A stretch of DNA of 64,000 bases from Fibrella forsythiae (GCF_017353175.1 NZ_JAFMYW010000010.1:124001-188000); one strand, 5' to 3'. Shown: positions 9,541 to 19,254, counted from the first letter of the stretch. Program-made: numbers and translations. Notes: generated from the sequence alone by a model not told the origin.

Positions 9541-10422
9541 TTACTTCAGCTCTAATTTTTTGAAAGCATCTTCAGCGGCTGATTGTTCCGCCTTTTTCTT
9601 ACTGTAGCCACTGCCCGTAGCAAACGGCTCATCGTTGACGATAACCTGGGCAATGAACTCGCGGAACTGGCTGCTGCCCTGTTCCGAAATAATTTCGAAA
9701 CGAAGGTCTTTGCCTTCGCGCTGCGCCCATTCAATCAGGCGGCTTTTAAAGTTGCCGTTATTGTTCACTACGGCGTCGAGATCGTAGTGGGTCAGCAACT
9801 TTTTCAGGATGAAGCTCCGGGTAAAATTAAAGCCTTTATCCAGGTAAACGGCTCCAACGAGCGCTTCAAGCGCATCGCCATACATAGAAGTTCTGGCGGG
9901 CATAAGCCGACCGCGCTGCCCGTCGTATTCGATCAGATTATCGAGACCGATCTTGCGCGAAATAACATTGAGCATTTCGCGGTTCACGATCCGCGAGCGA
10001 ATCTCGGTCAGAAAACCTTCGTCTTTGAAGGGGTATTTTTTAAAGAGGTATTCGGCGATGACCATCCCCAGAACGGCATCACCAAGGTACTCAAGCCGCT
10101 CGTTTGATTCCCGAAAGCCAGTCACTGCCGACTCTTTGGAGGCCGACGTATGTAGTACCGCTAACTGGTAAACGCCTATGCGTGAAGGGGATTCGCCGAT
10201 GATGTGCGCAATAGCCTGACGCAGTTGCCGACGTCGGTTTTTCTCATCAGACGAGCTAAACCAATGGGCAAACGGTTGCTTGAAGAAGCGGGGCAATGCG
10301 AGATCCACAAAAAAGCGGCGAAAAGATTCTAAACGAACTGGCAGCTGAGCAAGGGCCGGAACCGGCTGGCGTCGATACGCCGCAATGGCGTACAAAAAGA
10401 AGATATGGCCGGGATCAGTCAA
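9541..10422 (-). CDS. rnc: Ribonuclease III
   Basis: RNase III cleaves double-stranded RNA in rRNA precursor processing and mRNA decay. The signature ERLEYLGDAVLGMVIAEYLF gives the catalytic Glu/Asp residues of the RIIID domain, followed by a C-terminal double-stranded RNA-binding domain (FKSRLIEWAQREGKD...GSGYSKKKAEQSAAEDAFKKLE). The called start is a TTG giving 293 aa. No ATG exists between the upstream acpP stop and the catalytic domain, so a non-ATG start is certain but its exact place is not. The gene follows acpP on the same strand after only 36 nt. In many Bacteroidota fabF lies between these two genes; here it is absent. Confidence 0.93.
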   Translation of the reverse strand: MTDPGHIFFLYAIAAYRRQPVPALAQLPVRLESFRRFFVDLALPRFFKQPFAHWFSSSDEKNRRRQLRQAIAHIIGESPSRIGVYQLAVLHTSASKESAVTGFRESNERLEYLGDAVLGMVIAEYLFKKYPFKDEGFLTEIRSRIVNREMLNVISRKIGLDNLIEYDGQRGRLMPARTSMYGDALEALVGAVYLDKGFNFTRSFILKKLLTHYDLDAVVNNNGNFKSRLIEWAQREGKDLRFEIISEQGSSQFREFIAQVIVNDEPFATGSGYSKKKAEQSAAEDAFKKLELK

Positions 10423-10458
10423 TATGTTGATGCCCGGCCATGACTTAATGCGTTGAGC

Positions 10459-10698
10459 TTACTTGCCCGTGTTCTCGTCCAGGTATTTGATCGCCTGACC
10501 TACCGTGGTGATGCTCTCAGCCTGATCGTCCGGGATTTGTACGTTGAATTCTTTTTCAAATTCCATAATCAGTTCGACCGTGTCGAGGGAATCGGCACCA
10601 AGGTCGTTTGTAAAGCTTGCTTCCGGCGTAACTTCCGACGGATCAACACCTAATTTATCAACGATGATTTGCTTTACTTTTTCAGAAGTCTGAGACAT
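10459..10698 (-). CDS. acpP: Acyl carrier protein
   Basis: This is 79 aa with the four-helix ACP pattern and the phosphopantetheine attachment motif GADSLD, Ser37 being the modified residue, followed by an acidic helix II ([12 protein letters not shown]). ACP carries growing acyl chains in type II fatty-acid synthesis. It is probably cotranscribed with rnc (36-nt gap) and is divergent from kdsA. The size and motif match housekeeping ACPs. Confidence 0.97.
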   Translation of the reverse strand: MSQTSEKVKQIIVDKLGVDPSEVTPEASFTNDLGADSLDTVELIMEFEKEFNVQIPDDQAESITTVGQAIKYLDENTGK

Positions 10699-10926
10699 TT
10701 CGGTAGTCCTTTTGTGTTAAAAAACTTCGCAAAGAAAACACTTTACCAACGTAAAGCCAAACAATTTTTGCAGCTTGCTATCGTTGATTTTGCACGCCAA
10801 TTTACACTTAACTCACTTGTTATAAGTTTATTACTTATATATAAGCAGTACTTGTAGCCGTTATGAATAGTGAACTCTACTAAGTGAATAGTGTATGTTT
10901 TGCCCGGCATACAGCCGGGAGCCTTG

Positions 10927-10934
10927 TACCTTTG
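10927..10934 (+). promoter_or_regulatory. -7 promoter box of kdsA
   Basis: The sequence TACCTTTG fits TAnnTTTG exactly; a possible -33 TTTG lies at 10899-10902. Transcription would start near 10940. This rules out the upstream start at 10895 and supports the ATG at 10964. Confidence 0.6.
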
Positions 10935-10963
10935 CCGGGTTATATCGTCTTAATTTGATTGTC

Positions 10964-11773
10964 ATGCTGATCCCGAAACTCAAACATACTGATAATGACC
11001 GCTTTTTTTTGATGGCTGGCCCCTGTGCTATTGAAGGCCGCGATATGGCCCTGCGCATTGCCGAGCGCATCGTTACCATTACCGATCGCCTGCAAATCCC
11101 GTACATCTTCAAAGGGTCGTATCGGAAAGCAAACCGGACTAAACTAAACTCCTTTACCGGCATCGGCGACGAACTGGCCCTGTCAATTCTGGAAGAGGTT
11201 GGCCGTACATTCGATATTCCCACGGTTACCGACATTCACGAGTCGCACGAAGCGGCTATTGCGGCACCACATGTCGATGTGTTGCAGATCCCGGCGTTTC
11301 TGTGTCGTCAAACCGAGTTGCTGGAAGCGGCGGCCAAAACGGGGAAGGCGGTAAACGTAAAAAAAGGGCAGTTTTTGTCGGGCGAAAGCATGGGCTTTGC
11401 CGTTGAAAAGGTAAAAGCCACCAACCCCGATGCCGTCGTTTTCCTGACCGATCGGGGCAATTCCTTCGGCTACGGCGATCTGGTTGTGGATTACCGGAAT
11501 ATACCGGCCATGCAGGCTCATGGTGTACCGGTTGTAATGGATTGCACGCACTCGCTGCAACAACCCAATCAGGCATCGGGCGTTACGGGCGGTAAACCGG
11601 CGCTGATCGCCACCATTGCCAAAGCCGCTATCGCCGTAGGGGCAAACGGATTATTCATCGAAACGCATATGAACCCTGCCGAAGCCAAATCAGACGGAGC
11701 CAATATGTTGCCGTTAGACCAGCTTGAAGCCCTGCTTGAGCGGTTAGTGCGCGTTCGGGAAGCGATATTGTGA
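10964..11773 (+). CDS. kdsA: 3-deoxy-8-phosphooctulonate synthase
   Basis: The enzyme has 269 aa and condenses arabinose 5-phosphate with phosphoenolpyruvate to Kdo-8-phosphate, the precursor of the Kdo sugars in lipopolysaccharide. Family motifs are FKGSYRKANRT, PTVTDIHES, QIPAFLCRQT, NVKKGQF, FLTDRGNSFGY, MDCTHS and FIETHMNP. The N-terminal GPCAIEG carries the cysteine found in metal-dependent class II enzymes such as that of Aquifex; the E. coli class I enzyme has Asn there. An upstream start at 10895 would add 23 residues without family support and precedes the predicted transcription start. The gene is monocistronic here. Confidence 0.95.
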   Translation: MLIPKLKHTDNDRFFLMAGPCAIEGRDMALRIAERIVTITDRLQIPYIFKGSYRKANRTKLNSFTGIGDELALSILEEVGRTFDIPTVTDIHESHEAAIAAPHVDVLQIPAFLCRQTELLEAAAKTGKAVNVKKGQFLSGESMGFAVEKVKATNPDAVVFLTDRGNSFGYGDLVVDYRNIPAMQAHGVPVVMDCTHSLQQPNQASGVTGGKPALIATIAKAAIAVGANGLFIETHMNPAEAKSDGANMLPLDQLEALLERLVRVREAIL

Positions 11774-11824
11774 GAGTTCACTGGGGTCAGCAATACATAT
11801 CAGCGCAAAGCAACGTACCTACAC

Positions 11825-14800
11825 TTACACGCTCAACTCCTGCTGTTGTTTAGTATAATCGGAAGGGGAAAGGCTATATACATTCTGGAAGGTTTTACGG
11901 AAGTGCTTTACATCTTCCATACCCACCAGGGTTGCCACTTCCGACACGCGCAACGTACCTGACGTGAGCAGTTGCGCGGCTCGTTTCATGCGAATGTCGC
12001 GAATGAACTCAACAACTGTCTGGCCCGTAATGGCTTTCACCTGCCGGTAGAACGACGATTGGCTCATGCCCATTTCCCGCACCAGTGTGGGTACGTTGAA
12101 TTCAGGGTCGCTGAGGTTGGCCTCTACAATGGCCATTGCCCTTTCGAGAAGTTGCTTCTCCTGATCGGGAATGACCACATCGGTCGGTTCGAGCAGGATC
12201 TGGCGCTGGTAGTATTCCTTGAGCTGATGCCGACTCTGAAGCATCATGGCAATTTTGGCGTACAGGATTCGGGGGTTGAACGGCTTTGCCAGGTACTCGT
12301 CGGCACCCGTTTCCAGCCCTTCCAGTTCATGTACGACGGCTACCCGGGCAGTTAGCAACACCACCGGAATATGCATCGTTTTTGGGTGTTGCTTAATCTT
12401 CCGGCAGAGTTCCAGGCCGTCGCTGCGGGGCATCATGACATCGCTGACAACCAGATTGGGCATTAAACTCAGCGACTTTTCCCACCCGTCGATACCGTCG
12501 GTGGCTACGAAGACCTCAAACGCCGGTTCGAATAGCTGCTGGAGATATTGCCTCAATTCGTCGTTGTCTTCTACCACCAAAATGCGGGTTGAACCGGAAA
12601 TGGGCAGCAACGTACCTGCTTCGGCACCAACGGTTTCAGGCATGGCCTGCGGAAGCCGTTCGGGGGCGGGTACGTCATCCAGAATGTCTGTTGTGGCCAA
12701 ATGACCCTGACCGAAGGGGAGACGAAGCATGAACGTTGTGCCCGCGCCGGGGGTGCTTTGTACCGTAATTTCACCCGCGTGGGCCTCGGCAAACTGCTTC
12801 ACCAGCGACAGGCCAATGCCCGTGCCCATGATGCGCAGCGTTTCCGTATGCGATGCCTGGAAATAGGGGTTGAAAATCTGATCCAGTTCATCTGCATTCA
12901 TCCCGATTCCCCAATCGCGCACAGTGACCTGCAGGTAATTGTCGTGTAACGTGTTGCCGTGAAAAACTGCCGGTTCATCGGGCGAACCAACAATAGACAC
13001 CATCAACCTGATTTTGCCTTTGCCAGGCGTGTATTTCAAGGCATTGGAAAGCAGATTGGTCAGGATGATTTCGAGTTTGCTGCGATCGAAATACATCATA
13101 ATGGTCGTCTCTGGGGCGTCCAGGGCATAATCCATCTGCAACTCGTCGGCCTTGAGCCGGAAGATCAGGAAGATTTCGGTGATGAAATTGATGACGTTGC
13201 CCCGGCTGGCGCGCAGCATTACGTGCCCTGATTCAACCTTGCGGAACTCCATCAGCTGATTCACCAGATCGAGCAGTTTGCGGGTTTGCTGGTGCATGAG
13301 CATGATCTTGTCTTTAACCCCGTGGAACGTATTTTTGGCCGACGCCAACTCTTCCATAGGCCCCAGAATCAGAGTAAGCGGCGTACGTAACTCGTGCGAT
13401 ACGTTGGTGAAGAAGCGCAGTTTCAGGTCGGTCACTTCTTTCTCTTTTTCGGCCTGAAACTTCTCAAGGGCCAGCGTGTTCTTCAGCTTCTGCTGAGCCA
13501 GTTCTATCCGCCGGTAAACGAATAAGCCACCCGCGCCCAGGCTGACGTAGAGCAGGTAGGCCCACCAGCTCCGGTACCAGGGGGGCAGCACCGTGATGTG
13601 CAGCGTAGCTGGCTGGAGCGACCATTTTCCTTCGCCGTTGTCGGCTTTCACCACAAACGTATAATCGCCGGCGGGCAGATTGGCGAAACTGGCCGTACGT
13701 TGGCCTGGTGCGGGCATGATCCAACTATTGTTATACCCGATAAGCCGGTACGCGTACTTGTGTTTCTGCGGATTGGCATAATTCAGCCCGACAAAATCGA
13801 TGGAGAAATCATTTTCCGACGCGCTCAGCAGCAGGTCAGTTGTTTTATCGATTCGCTTCGTCAATAGTACGTTCCCATTTACCGGTTCGTCGGCCAAAAC
13901 GGGTTTGTTGAAGATGCGCAGGCCCGTCAGGCGAACCAGCGGCGCATAGGGGTTGGGCTGAATATCGCGGGGCTGGAAGTACGTAACGCCTTTTATTCCG
14001 CCAAAGTAGAGCGTGCCGTCGGTCGATTTATAGGCTGAACCAACCTTGAACGAGTTGCTCTGCAGCCCGTCGGCCACCAGATACTGCACCGACTGCCCCG
14101 TTGCCGGGTTGAAACGCGTTAAACCGGCGCCACCGATCCAGAGATGTCCCTGATCATCTTCCAGAATCGTTTCAACGTTGGTGACGGGCAGTTTCTTATC
14201 AAAACGCCGGATTACCTCCTTGCCCTGTGCATCTGTTGTTACCTGATTCAGGCCGCCGCCGATGGTACCGATCCACAACGTACCCCGCCGGTCTTTTAGC
14301 AGGGGCCATGCGTAGTTGTTGCTCAGGCTGGTGGTGTCGCCTGCGTTGTAACTGAACTGTTTCAGTAAACTCAGTGATGTGGCCGTGACCCTGAACTTCA
14401 GCACGCCGGCATTGCGGGTGCTGGCCCACAGCAGGTCTTTGTCTGTATCGAGGCACAAAAACGAAAACTGATTGGTGGGTACGGGGCTGTTGCCCGTATG
14501 AAAACGCTGAAGCAGCTTGCCGTCTTTATCGAAGCGAAGCAAACCCAGATCGAGCGAGGTTACCCAAATGGTGCCGAACCGATCCTCAACGATACTCTCC
14601 AGCATGGTTGAACTAAGCCTGAGTTGCGGAGAGAGCTGCGTGGTGGTAACGAGTTTATCCTCCCTTAGCCGGATCAGGCCGTGATAGCGGGTACCCACCC
14701 AGAGCGTGCCATCCGACGCCCGGCAGAATGCCGAAATGTCGATTCCGGTTGCATCGCCCGGAAGCTGCCGATTCTCGTAGTTCCGGTACGTTTTAGTGGT

Positions 14801-16048
14801 CAGATCATAGCGCGAAAAACCGTTTCGGGTGCCGATCCAGAGCCAGTTTCTGGCTTCATCTTTATAAATGGCATTGGCGAAATTGTTTGTCAGGGTTGGG
14901 TGCTGGGCGTATTGCCGTTGCAGGTTGGCAAACGGCTTGTAGCGCAGGTTCACCTTGTTGATGCCCCCCGCCGAAACGGCCAGCCACAGAATCTGATTCT
15001 TGTCTTCGAAAAGCTGATGAATTCGGCCCGAATTTATACTGAACGGGTCATCGTCGAGCGGAAGGTAGGTAGTAGGTTTGCCCGTGAGCACAGGCATGGG
15101 CGATACGGGGCTGGTTGCCCGTTGAGGCTCCCACAGGTGCAGGCCGTAATTGGTGCCTACCCACAGCCGCCCATACGAATCGAGATGAATGCATTCGAGG
15201 CCCTGAATGGAGTACCCCAGTGAGTACGTGTTGAACGGCTGCCGGGTACGTCGGTGCTGTTGACTGACCCAGAAAATCTGATTGTCGGTTCCGATCCATA
15301 AATCATTGCGTCGGTCCAGATGAAGGGCGCTGACAACCCGGTCGGCCAATGGCGCAGGCTGGGCAACTAGTGGCTGGGCAGCTAAGTTGGCCGGGGAAAC
15401 AAACCACAAACCAACGCCGTAGGTGCCGATCCAGACGGTGCCACCCCGGTCAACAACAACGTCGGAAATATAATAATCAGGTCCTGCGTGGCCCGCCAGT
15501 ACAAGTTGCTCAATGTGGGTTAACTGGTTATCTGAATCGAGAGTGAGCACAAATACGCCGTGGCGACTGGAGCCAACCCATATCCGGCCCAGCTTATCCG
15601 AGGTGATGGATAGCACGTCGATCATCTGTAACCGTTCAACCAGCGCCTTGTTGGCCGATGGCCTGACCCGCTGGCTGATGTTGACAAATCGGTCATGATC
15701 GGCATCGAAAAGGCTCAGTCCTGCGCTTTCCGTTCCCACCCAGAGCCGGTCCTTCGCATCGCAGTACATGTCCTGAATCCGGTTACTGAACAGGCCATTC
15801 CGGTTGTTGATGGGCAGCAGGTATTTCTTTAGCTCGTAGCCGTCGTAGCGGTTGATGCCGTCGTTGGTACCCATCCAGATAAACCCGGATTTATCCTGTT
15901 CGATACACATGCCGTCACTGTGCGCCAGCCCTTCGTTGACGGTGATATGTTCGAACCGAAACCGACCCGATTCGGGCTGGGCCAGACCAGTTGTTGCTAC
16001 TAAGCAGAGTGCTACCAGGCAAACGATGTGTAGGAGAAGCCGCTTCAT
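11825..16048 (-). CDS. Hybrid two-component system sensor/regulator (HTCS)
   Basis: The protein has 1407 aa. A signal peptide (MKRLLLHIVCLVALCLVATTGLA) is followed by a periplasmic double beta-propeller (about 30-750) with repeated IWxGT/LWVGT motifs, a Y_Y_Y domain, a membrane helix near 840, histidine kinase (FFTNVSHELRTPL, His885; ATPase G boxes NALKYTP, DWGIGM, GTGIGLSLV), receiver (LVVSDVMMP, Asp1203) and an AraC-type HTH at the C-terminus. Such one-protein systems bind a periplasmic ligand, often a glycan fragment, and activate a nearby SusC/D locus. It is divergent from the sugar-dehydrogenase gene, and a T-rich TTGACGA site near its start also occurs upstream of susC, suggesting self-control and local control. 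Confidence 0.93.
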   Translation of the reverse strand: MKRLLLHIVCLVALCLVATTGLAQPESGRFRFEHITVNEGLAHSDGMCIEQDKSGFIWMGTNDGINRYDGYELKKYLLPINNRNGLFSNRIQDMYCDAKDRLWVGTESAGLSLFDADHDRFVNISQRVRPSANKALVERLQMIDVLSITSDKLGRIWVGSSRHGVFVLTLDSDNQLTHIEQLVLAGHAGPDYYISDVVVDRGGTVWIGTYGVGLWFVSPANLAAQPLVAQPAPLADRVVSALHLDRRNDLWIGTDNQIFWVSQQHRRTRQPFNTYSLGYSIQGLECIHLDSYGRLWVGTNYGLHLWEPQRATSPVSPMPVLTGKPTTYLPLDDDPFSINSGRIHQLFEDKNQILWLAVSAGGINKVNLRYKPFANLQRQYAQHPTLTNNFANAIYKDEARNWLWIGTRNGFSRYDLTTKTYRNYENRQLPGDATGIDISAFCRASDGTLWVGTRYHGLIRLREDKLVTTTQLSPQLRLSSTMLESIVEDRFGTIWVTSLDLGLLRFDKDGKLLQRFHTGNSPVPTNQFSFLCLDTDKDLLWASTRNAGVLKFRVTATSLSLLKQFSYNAGDTTSLSNNYAWPLLKDRRGTLWIGTIGGGLNQVTTDAQGKEVIRRFDKKLPVTNVETILEDDQGHLWIGGAGLTRFNPATGQSVQYLVADGLQSNSFKVGSAYKSTDGTLYFGGIKGVTYFQPRDIQPNPYAPLVRLTGLRIFNKPVLADEPVNGNVLLTKRIDKTTDLLLSASENDFSIDFVGLNYANPQKHKYAYRLIGYNNSWIMPAPGQRTASFANLPAGDYTFVVKADNGEGKWSLQPATLHITVLPPWYRSWWAYLLYVSLGAGGLFVYRRIELAQQKLKNTLALEKFQAEKEKEVTDLKLRFFTNVSHELRTPLTLILGPMEELASAKNTFHGVKDKIMLMHQQTRKLLDLVNQLMEFRKVESGHVMLRASRGNVINFITEIFLIFRLKADELQMDYALDAPETTIMMYFDRSKLEIILTNLLSNALKYTPGKGKIRLMVSIVGSPDEPAVFHGNTLHDNYLQVTVRDWGIGMNADELDQIFNPYFQASHTETLRIMGTGIGLSLVKQFAEAHAGEITVQSTPGAGTTFMLRLPFGQGHLATTDILDDVPAPERLPQAMPETVGAEAGTLLPISGSTRILVVEDNDELRQYLQQLFEPAFEVFVATDGIDGWEKSLSLMPNLVVSDVMMPRSDGLELCRKIKQHPKTMHIPVVLLTARVAVVHELEGLETGADEYLAKPFNPRILYAKIAMMLQSRHQLKEYYQRQILLEPTDVVIPDQEKQLLERAMAIVEANLSDPEFNVPTLVREMGMSQSSFYRQVKAITGQTVVEFIRDIRMKRAAQLLTSGTLRVSEVATLVGMEDVKHFRKTFQNVYSLSPSDYTKQQQELSV

Positions 16049-16069
16049 GATCAGGGACTAATTTACCCC

Positions 16070-16085
16070 CTTTTTTTGACGAAAA
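16070..16085 (+). promoter_or_regulatory. Candidate HTCS operator in the divergent HTCS / sugar-dehydrogenase promoter region
   Basis: The sequence CCCCCTTTTTTTGACGAAAAC spans this site; the core TTGACGA is at 16076-16082, 28 nt upstream of the HTCS start. The same T-run/TTGACGA/A-run pattern recurs upstream of susC at 19191-19227. Binding by the HTCS is an inference from the shared motif. Confidence 0.45.
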
Positions 16086-16218
16086 CCGACCTGATTGCCG
16101 ATAATTAATGTGGTAATGTTGCATTATTTACAACATCTTTTGGAAAATCCCGTAGTAATGCTCAAAGTATCAGGGGATTCAGTTGACTCGCTCGTATCAA
16201 TATATCTCTGTTATATCT

Positions 16219-18981
16219 ATGTTTCATTTCCCGTTTAAATACGGTATATCCCTTGGCGTTTTCCTGGGTGCCACTACCCTGACGACGTACCTGACGGGGC
16301 ACGAGCCCATGCCAAATCCTGCGATGCAGGCAATGTCTGACACAACCAATCGGCCGGAAGAAAACCGGTTTAAAAAAACGGTTCTGTTTAATGACCTTAA
16401 CGAGCCGATGGAACTGGCTGTAGCGCCCGACGGACGGGTGTTCTTTGTGGAACGGGCCGGTAAGTTTTATATGTACGACCCCGGTCAGAAGAAAACACGC
16501 CTGCTCCATGATTTCCCCGTAAAAGCCGTTGACAAGTACCTGAATGGCATGCTGGGTATGACCATCGACCCAAACTTCAGGAAGAACCATTTCCTCTATT
16601 TCTTCTACACTATTCAAGACAAAGACCAGACCCGTCAGCGTATTGCCCGGTTCAGGGTGAACGACGACAGTACGCTGGATCTGGCTTCGGAAAAATCGAT
16701 CATCGAATTTCCGATCGATCTGGAAGTAAGTGCCCATACGGGTGGTTCGCTGGCCTGGGATGCACACGGAAACCTGTTTATCTCGACAGGTGATAATACA
16801 GTACCGTTTGAGTCGAACGGCCATGCGCCCATCGATTCGCGATCGGGCCGGCTCACGTTCGACGCCCAGCGGTCGGCCGGGAACCCGAACGATCTACGGG
16901 GGAAGATTCTGCGTATTCATGTGGCCGACGATGGATCATACACGATTCCGGAAGGGAATTTGTTTCCGCCAGGTACGTCTGGTACCCGCCCCGAGATCTA
17001 CGTGATGGGCTGCCGGAATCCGTACCGTATCTCGGTCGATCCGGCTACGTCGATTGTGTATTGGGGCGAAATCGGGCCCGATGCCGGTACGGATGGTGTG
17101 CAGGGGCCGCGCGGGTACGATGAGTTCAATCAGGCCCGGAAAGCGGGAAATTATGGCTGGCCGTATTTCGTAGGCGACAACAAACCATATTTTCAGTACG
17201 ACTTCGCCACTAAATCGGTTGGTGCGCTCTTCGACCCGAATGCGCCGGTAAACAATTCGCCCAACAACACGGGGATGAAAAACCTGCCGCCAACCCAGAA
17301 GCCGATGGTCTGGTATCCATATAATAAATCAGACGAGTTTCCGGCGCTGGGCGTGGGCGGCCGTTGCGCTATGGGCGGGCCGGTATATCACTTTGATCCT
17401 AAACTGGCATCGACTACCAAACTGCCTGCCTACTACGATAAGGCCCTGTTCGTCTACGACTGGATGCGCAACTGGGTGTATGCGATTCGGCTGGATGACA
17501 ACCAGAATTACCAGTCGATGGAGCCGTTTATGCCCACAACCGGTGATTTCCGCCGGCCTGTAGATATGGAAATCGGCCCTGATGGCAGCGTGTATATGCT
17601 GGAATACGGATCGGTCTACGGGATCGATAATGACGACGCCCGCCTGGTAAAAGTTGACTTCAACGGCGGGAATCGTGCGCCGGTTGCGCAGGTAACGGCA
17701 TCCGACACGCTGGGTAGTGCGCCGCTGACGGTTGCGTTTAAAGGCGACCAGAGCCGCGACTTCGATAAAGGTGACCAGCTTCGCTACGAGTGGCGATTCG
17801 ACGGGAAAACGGTTGGCTCAACCGTAGCGAACCCGAGCTATACATTCCGGAAGAACGGCATTTATAAGACAATTCTGAAAGTAAGTGACCAGCTCGGCAA
17901 TGCCAGCCTGGATACGATGACGATCCGGGTAGGTAACACATTACCACAGGTGGCCATTTCGGTCAATCAGAACAGCACGTTCTTCCCGGCCACCCAAACA
18001 CCGCTGGCCTACTCAGTGTCGGTAAAGGATAAGGAAGATAAGGTAATCGATAAGAAGAACGTGAAGGTGGTGCTGAACTACATTCCTAAAGTGAGCAGTG
18101 AGCCCATGATGGGCCATCAGCAACTGACGGCGTCGTTCAACCTGGGTAAATCGCTTATTGCGGGCTCAGACTGTAAGGCCTGCCATCAGGTAGCGGCTAA
18201 ATCGGTTGGGCCGGCTTTTGTTGACGTGGCCAAGAAATACCGCGACGACAAAACCGCTACGGCCAGGCTGGCCAACAAAGTAATTGTTGGCGGCGGTGGC
18301 GTCTGGGGCGAACACGCGATGAGTGCTCACCCGCAACTATCGCGCGAGGATGCCGCCGAGATGATCAAGTACGTGTTGTCGCTGGGGACTGAACCAACCG
18401 AAAACCGCTTGCCACAGCAGGGTAACATTGTGTTGAAAGAGCATGTCGGTAAAGCGCAGGAAGGTCGGTACATGCTGACGGCTTCGTATACTGATAAGGG
18501 AGAAGCCAACGCCACCACGCGGAGTAAGTTAGCGCTCATGAAAAGTGATGTGCTGATGCTGCGCCCCACAAAAGTGCTGGGCAGCGAGGCCGATGAACTG
18601 AACAACATGACCCGGCAGGGTAAACGCCTCGGTAATATTCACAACCAATCATATTTTGTTCTGAAAAACATTGATCTGAAAGGCATCGACCAACTCACGT
18701 ACCGGTATTCGTCGAAAGACCGGGATGCTACAGTCGAGGTGCATACTGACTCGCCGACCGGCCCGGTCATCAGTACGCTGGCCTATACGGCTACGGGCGG
18801 CTGGAACAAGTTCGTTGAGCTGGGTACGTCGATCCAGAATCCCGGCGGCAAACACAACCTGTACTTCGTGTTTGTTAAGGCAGATACGCCCAACCGGGAC
18901 CTTTTCAGCCTCGACTGGCTACAGTTTGGCACCAAAACGGCCGCCACCGCTGGCGGACGCGAACCATCAACAGGCAACTAG
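16219..18981 (+). CDS. PQQ-dependent sugar dehydrogenase-like protein with PKD, cytochrome c and C-terminal beta-sandwich domains
   Basis: From the ATG at 16219 (a TTG at 16183 is less likely) the protein has 920 aa with an N-terminal hydrophobic export segment. Residues about 60-480 form a GSDH-type beta-propeller (LNGMLGMTIDPNF, GGSLAWDAHGNLFISTGDN, YVMGCRNPYRISVDP, MEIGPDGSVYMLEYG). A PKD domain follows (TVAFKGDQSRDFDKGD). Near 652 a cytochrome c motif CKACH has distal support (MSAHPQLSREDAAEMIKYVLSL). The end resembles a CBM6-like sandwich. The likely role is periplasmic oxidation of a sugar or polyol with electrons passed to the fused haem. PQQ use and the substrate are inferred. It stands between the HTCS gene and susC. 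Confidence 0.8.
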   Translation: MFHFPFKYGISLGVFLGATTLTTYLTGHEPMPNPAMQAMSDTTNRPEENRFKKTVLFNDLNEPMELAVAPDGRVFFVERAGKFYMYDPGQKKTRLLHDFPVKAVDKYLNGMLGMTIDPNFRKNHFLYFFYTIQDKDQTRQRIARFRVNDDSTLDLASEKSIIEFPIDLEVSAHTGGSLAWDAHGNLFISTGDNTVPFESNGHAPIDSRSGRLTFDAQRSAGNPNDLRGKILRIHVADDGSYTIPEGNLFPPGTSGTRPEIYVMGCRNPYRISVDPATSIVYWGEIGPDAGTDGVQGPRGYDEFNQARKAGNYGWPYFVGDNKPYFQYDFATKSVGALFDPNAPVNNSPNNTGMKNLPPTQKPMVWYPYNKSDEFPALGVGGRCAMGGPVYHFDPKLASTTKLPAYYDKALFVYDWMRNWVYAIRLDDNQNYQSMEPFMPTTGDFRRPVDMEIGPDGSVYMLEYGSVYGIDNDDARLVKVDFNGGNRAPVAQVTASDTLGSAPLTVAFKGDQSRDFDKGDQLRYEWRFDGKTVGSTVANPSYTFRKNGIYKTILKVSDQLGNASLDTMTIRVGNTLPQVAISVNQNSTFFPATQTPLAYSVSVKDKEDKVIDKKNVKVVLNYIPKVSSEPMMGHQQLTASFNLGKSLIAGSDCKACHQVAAKSVGPAFVDVAKKYRDDKTATARLANKVIVGGGGVWGEHAMSAHPQLSREDAAEMIKYVLSLGTEPTENRLPQQGNIVLKEHVGKAQEGRYMLTASYTDKGEANATTRSKLALMKSDVLMLRPTKVLGSEADELNNMTRQGKRLGNIHNQSYFVLKNIDLKGIDQLTYRYSSKDRDATVEVHTDSPTGPVISTLAYTATGGWNKFVELGTSIQNPGGKHNLYFVFVKADTPNRDLFSLDWLQFGTKTAATAGGREPSTGN

Positions 18982-19042
18982 CTGATAGCCCGTCAGACTG
19001 AATTTTGCCAGGTAATTAACTTGCTCGTATTGATCACCGATC

Positions 19043-19096
19043 CAGGATGCTGACTCTACTGCCACGTATATACTTGGTGGCAAGGTCAGCATCCTG
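19043..19096 (+). terminator. Stem-loop after the sugar-dehydrogenase gene
   Basis: A 12-bp stem (CAGGATGCTGAC, 19043-19054, with its complement at 19085-19096) holds an inner TGCCA/TGGCA pair. There is no strong T tract behind it, so it may be a terminator or an mRNA 3-prime stabilising stem. Confidence 0.5.
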
Positions 19097-19190
19097 TGTA
19101 TTGACCTTGGGGTATTCCCCAGGAAGACGTTTGAAAAAGGAGGGTACCGGCAAAAGCCCGCCTAAATGCTGGAAAATGACTTTTTAACCC

Positions 19191-19227
19191 CTGTTGACGA
19201 AAAAATCCACCCTTTTTGACGAAAAAA
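19191..19227 (+). promoter_or_regulatory. Paired TTGACGA repeats upstream of susC (candidate HTCS operator)
   Basis: Two direct repeats, CCCCTGTTGACGAAAAAA and CACCCTTTTTGACGAAAAAA, have cores at 19194-19200 and 19216-19222. The 22-bp spacing is about two helical turns, so a dimer could bind one face. They end about 30 nt before a TAGGTTTG -7 box. A related copy lies at the HTCS start and further TTGACGA copies lie at 19331 and 19678. Confidence 0.5.
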
Positions 19228-19254
19228 ATACTCTGGCCATAACTCGTAAATTCA

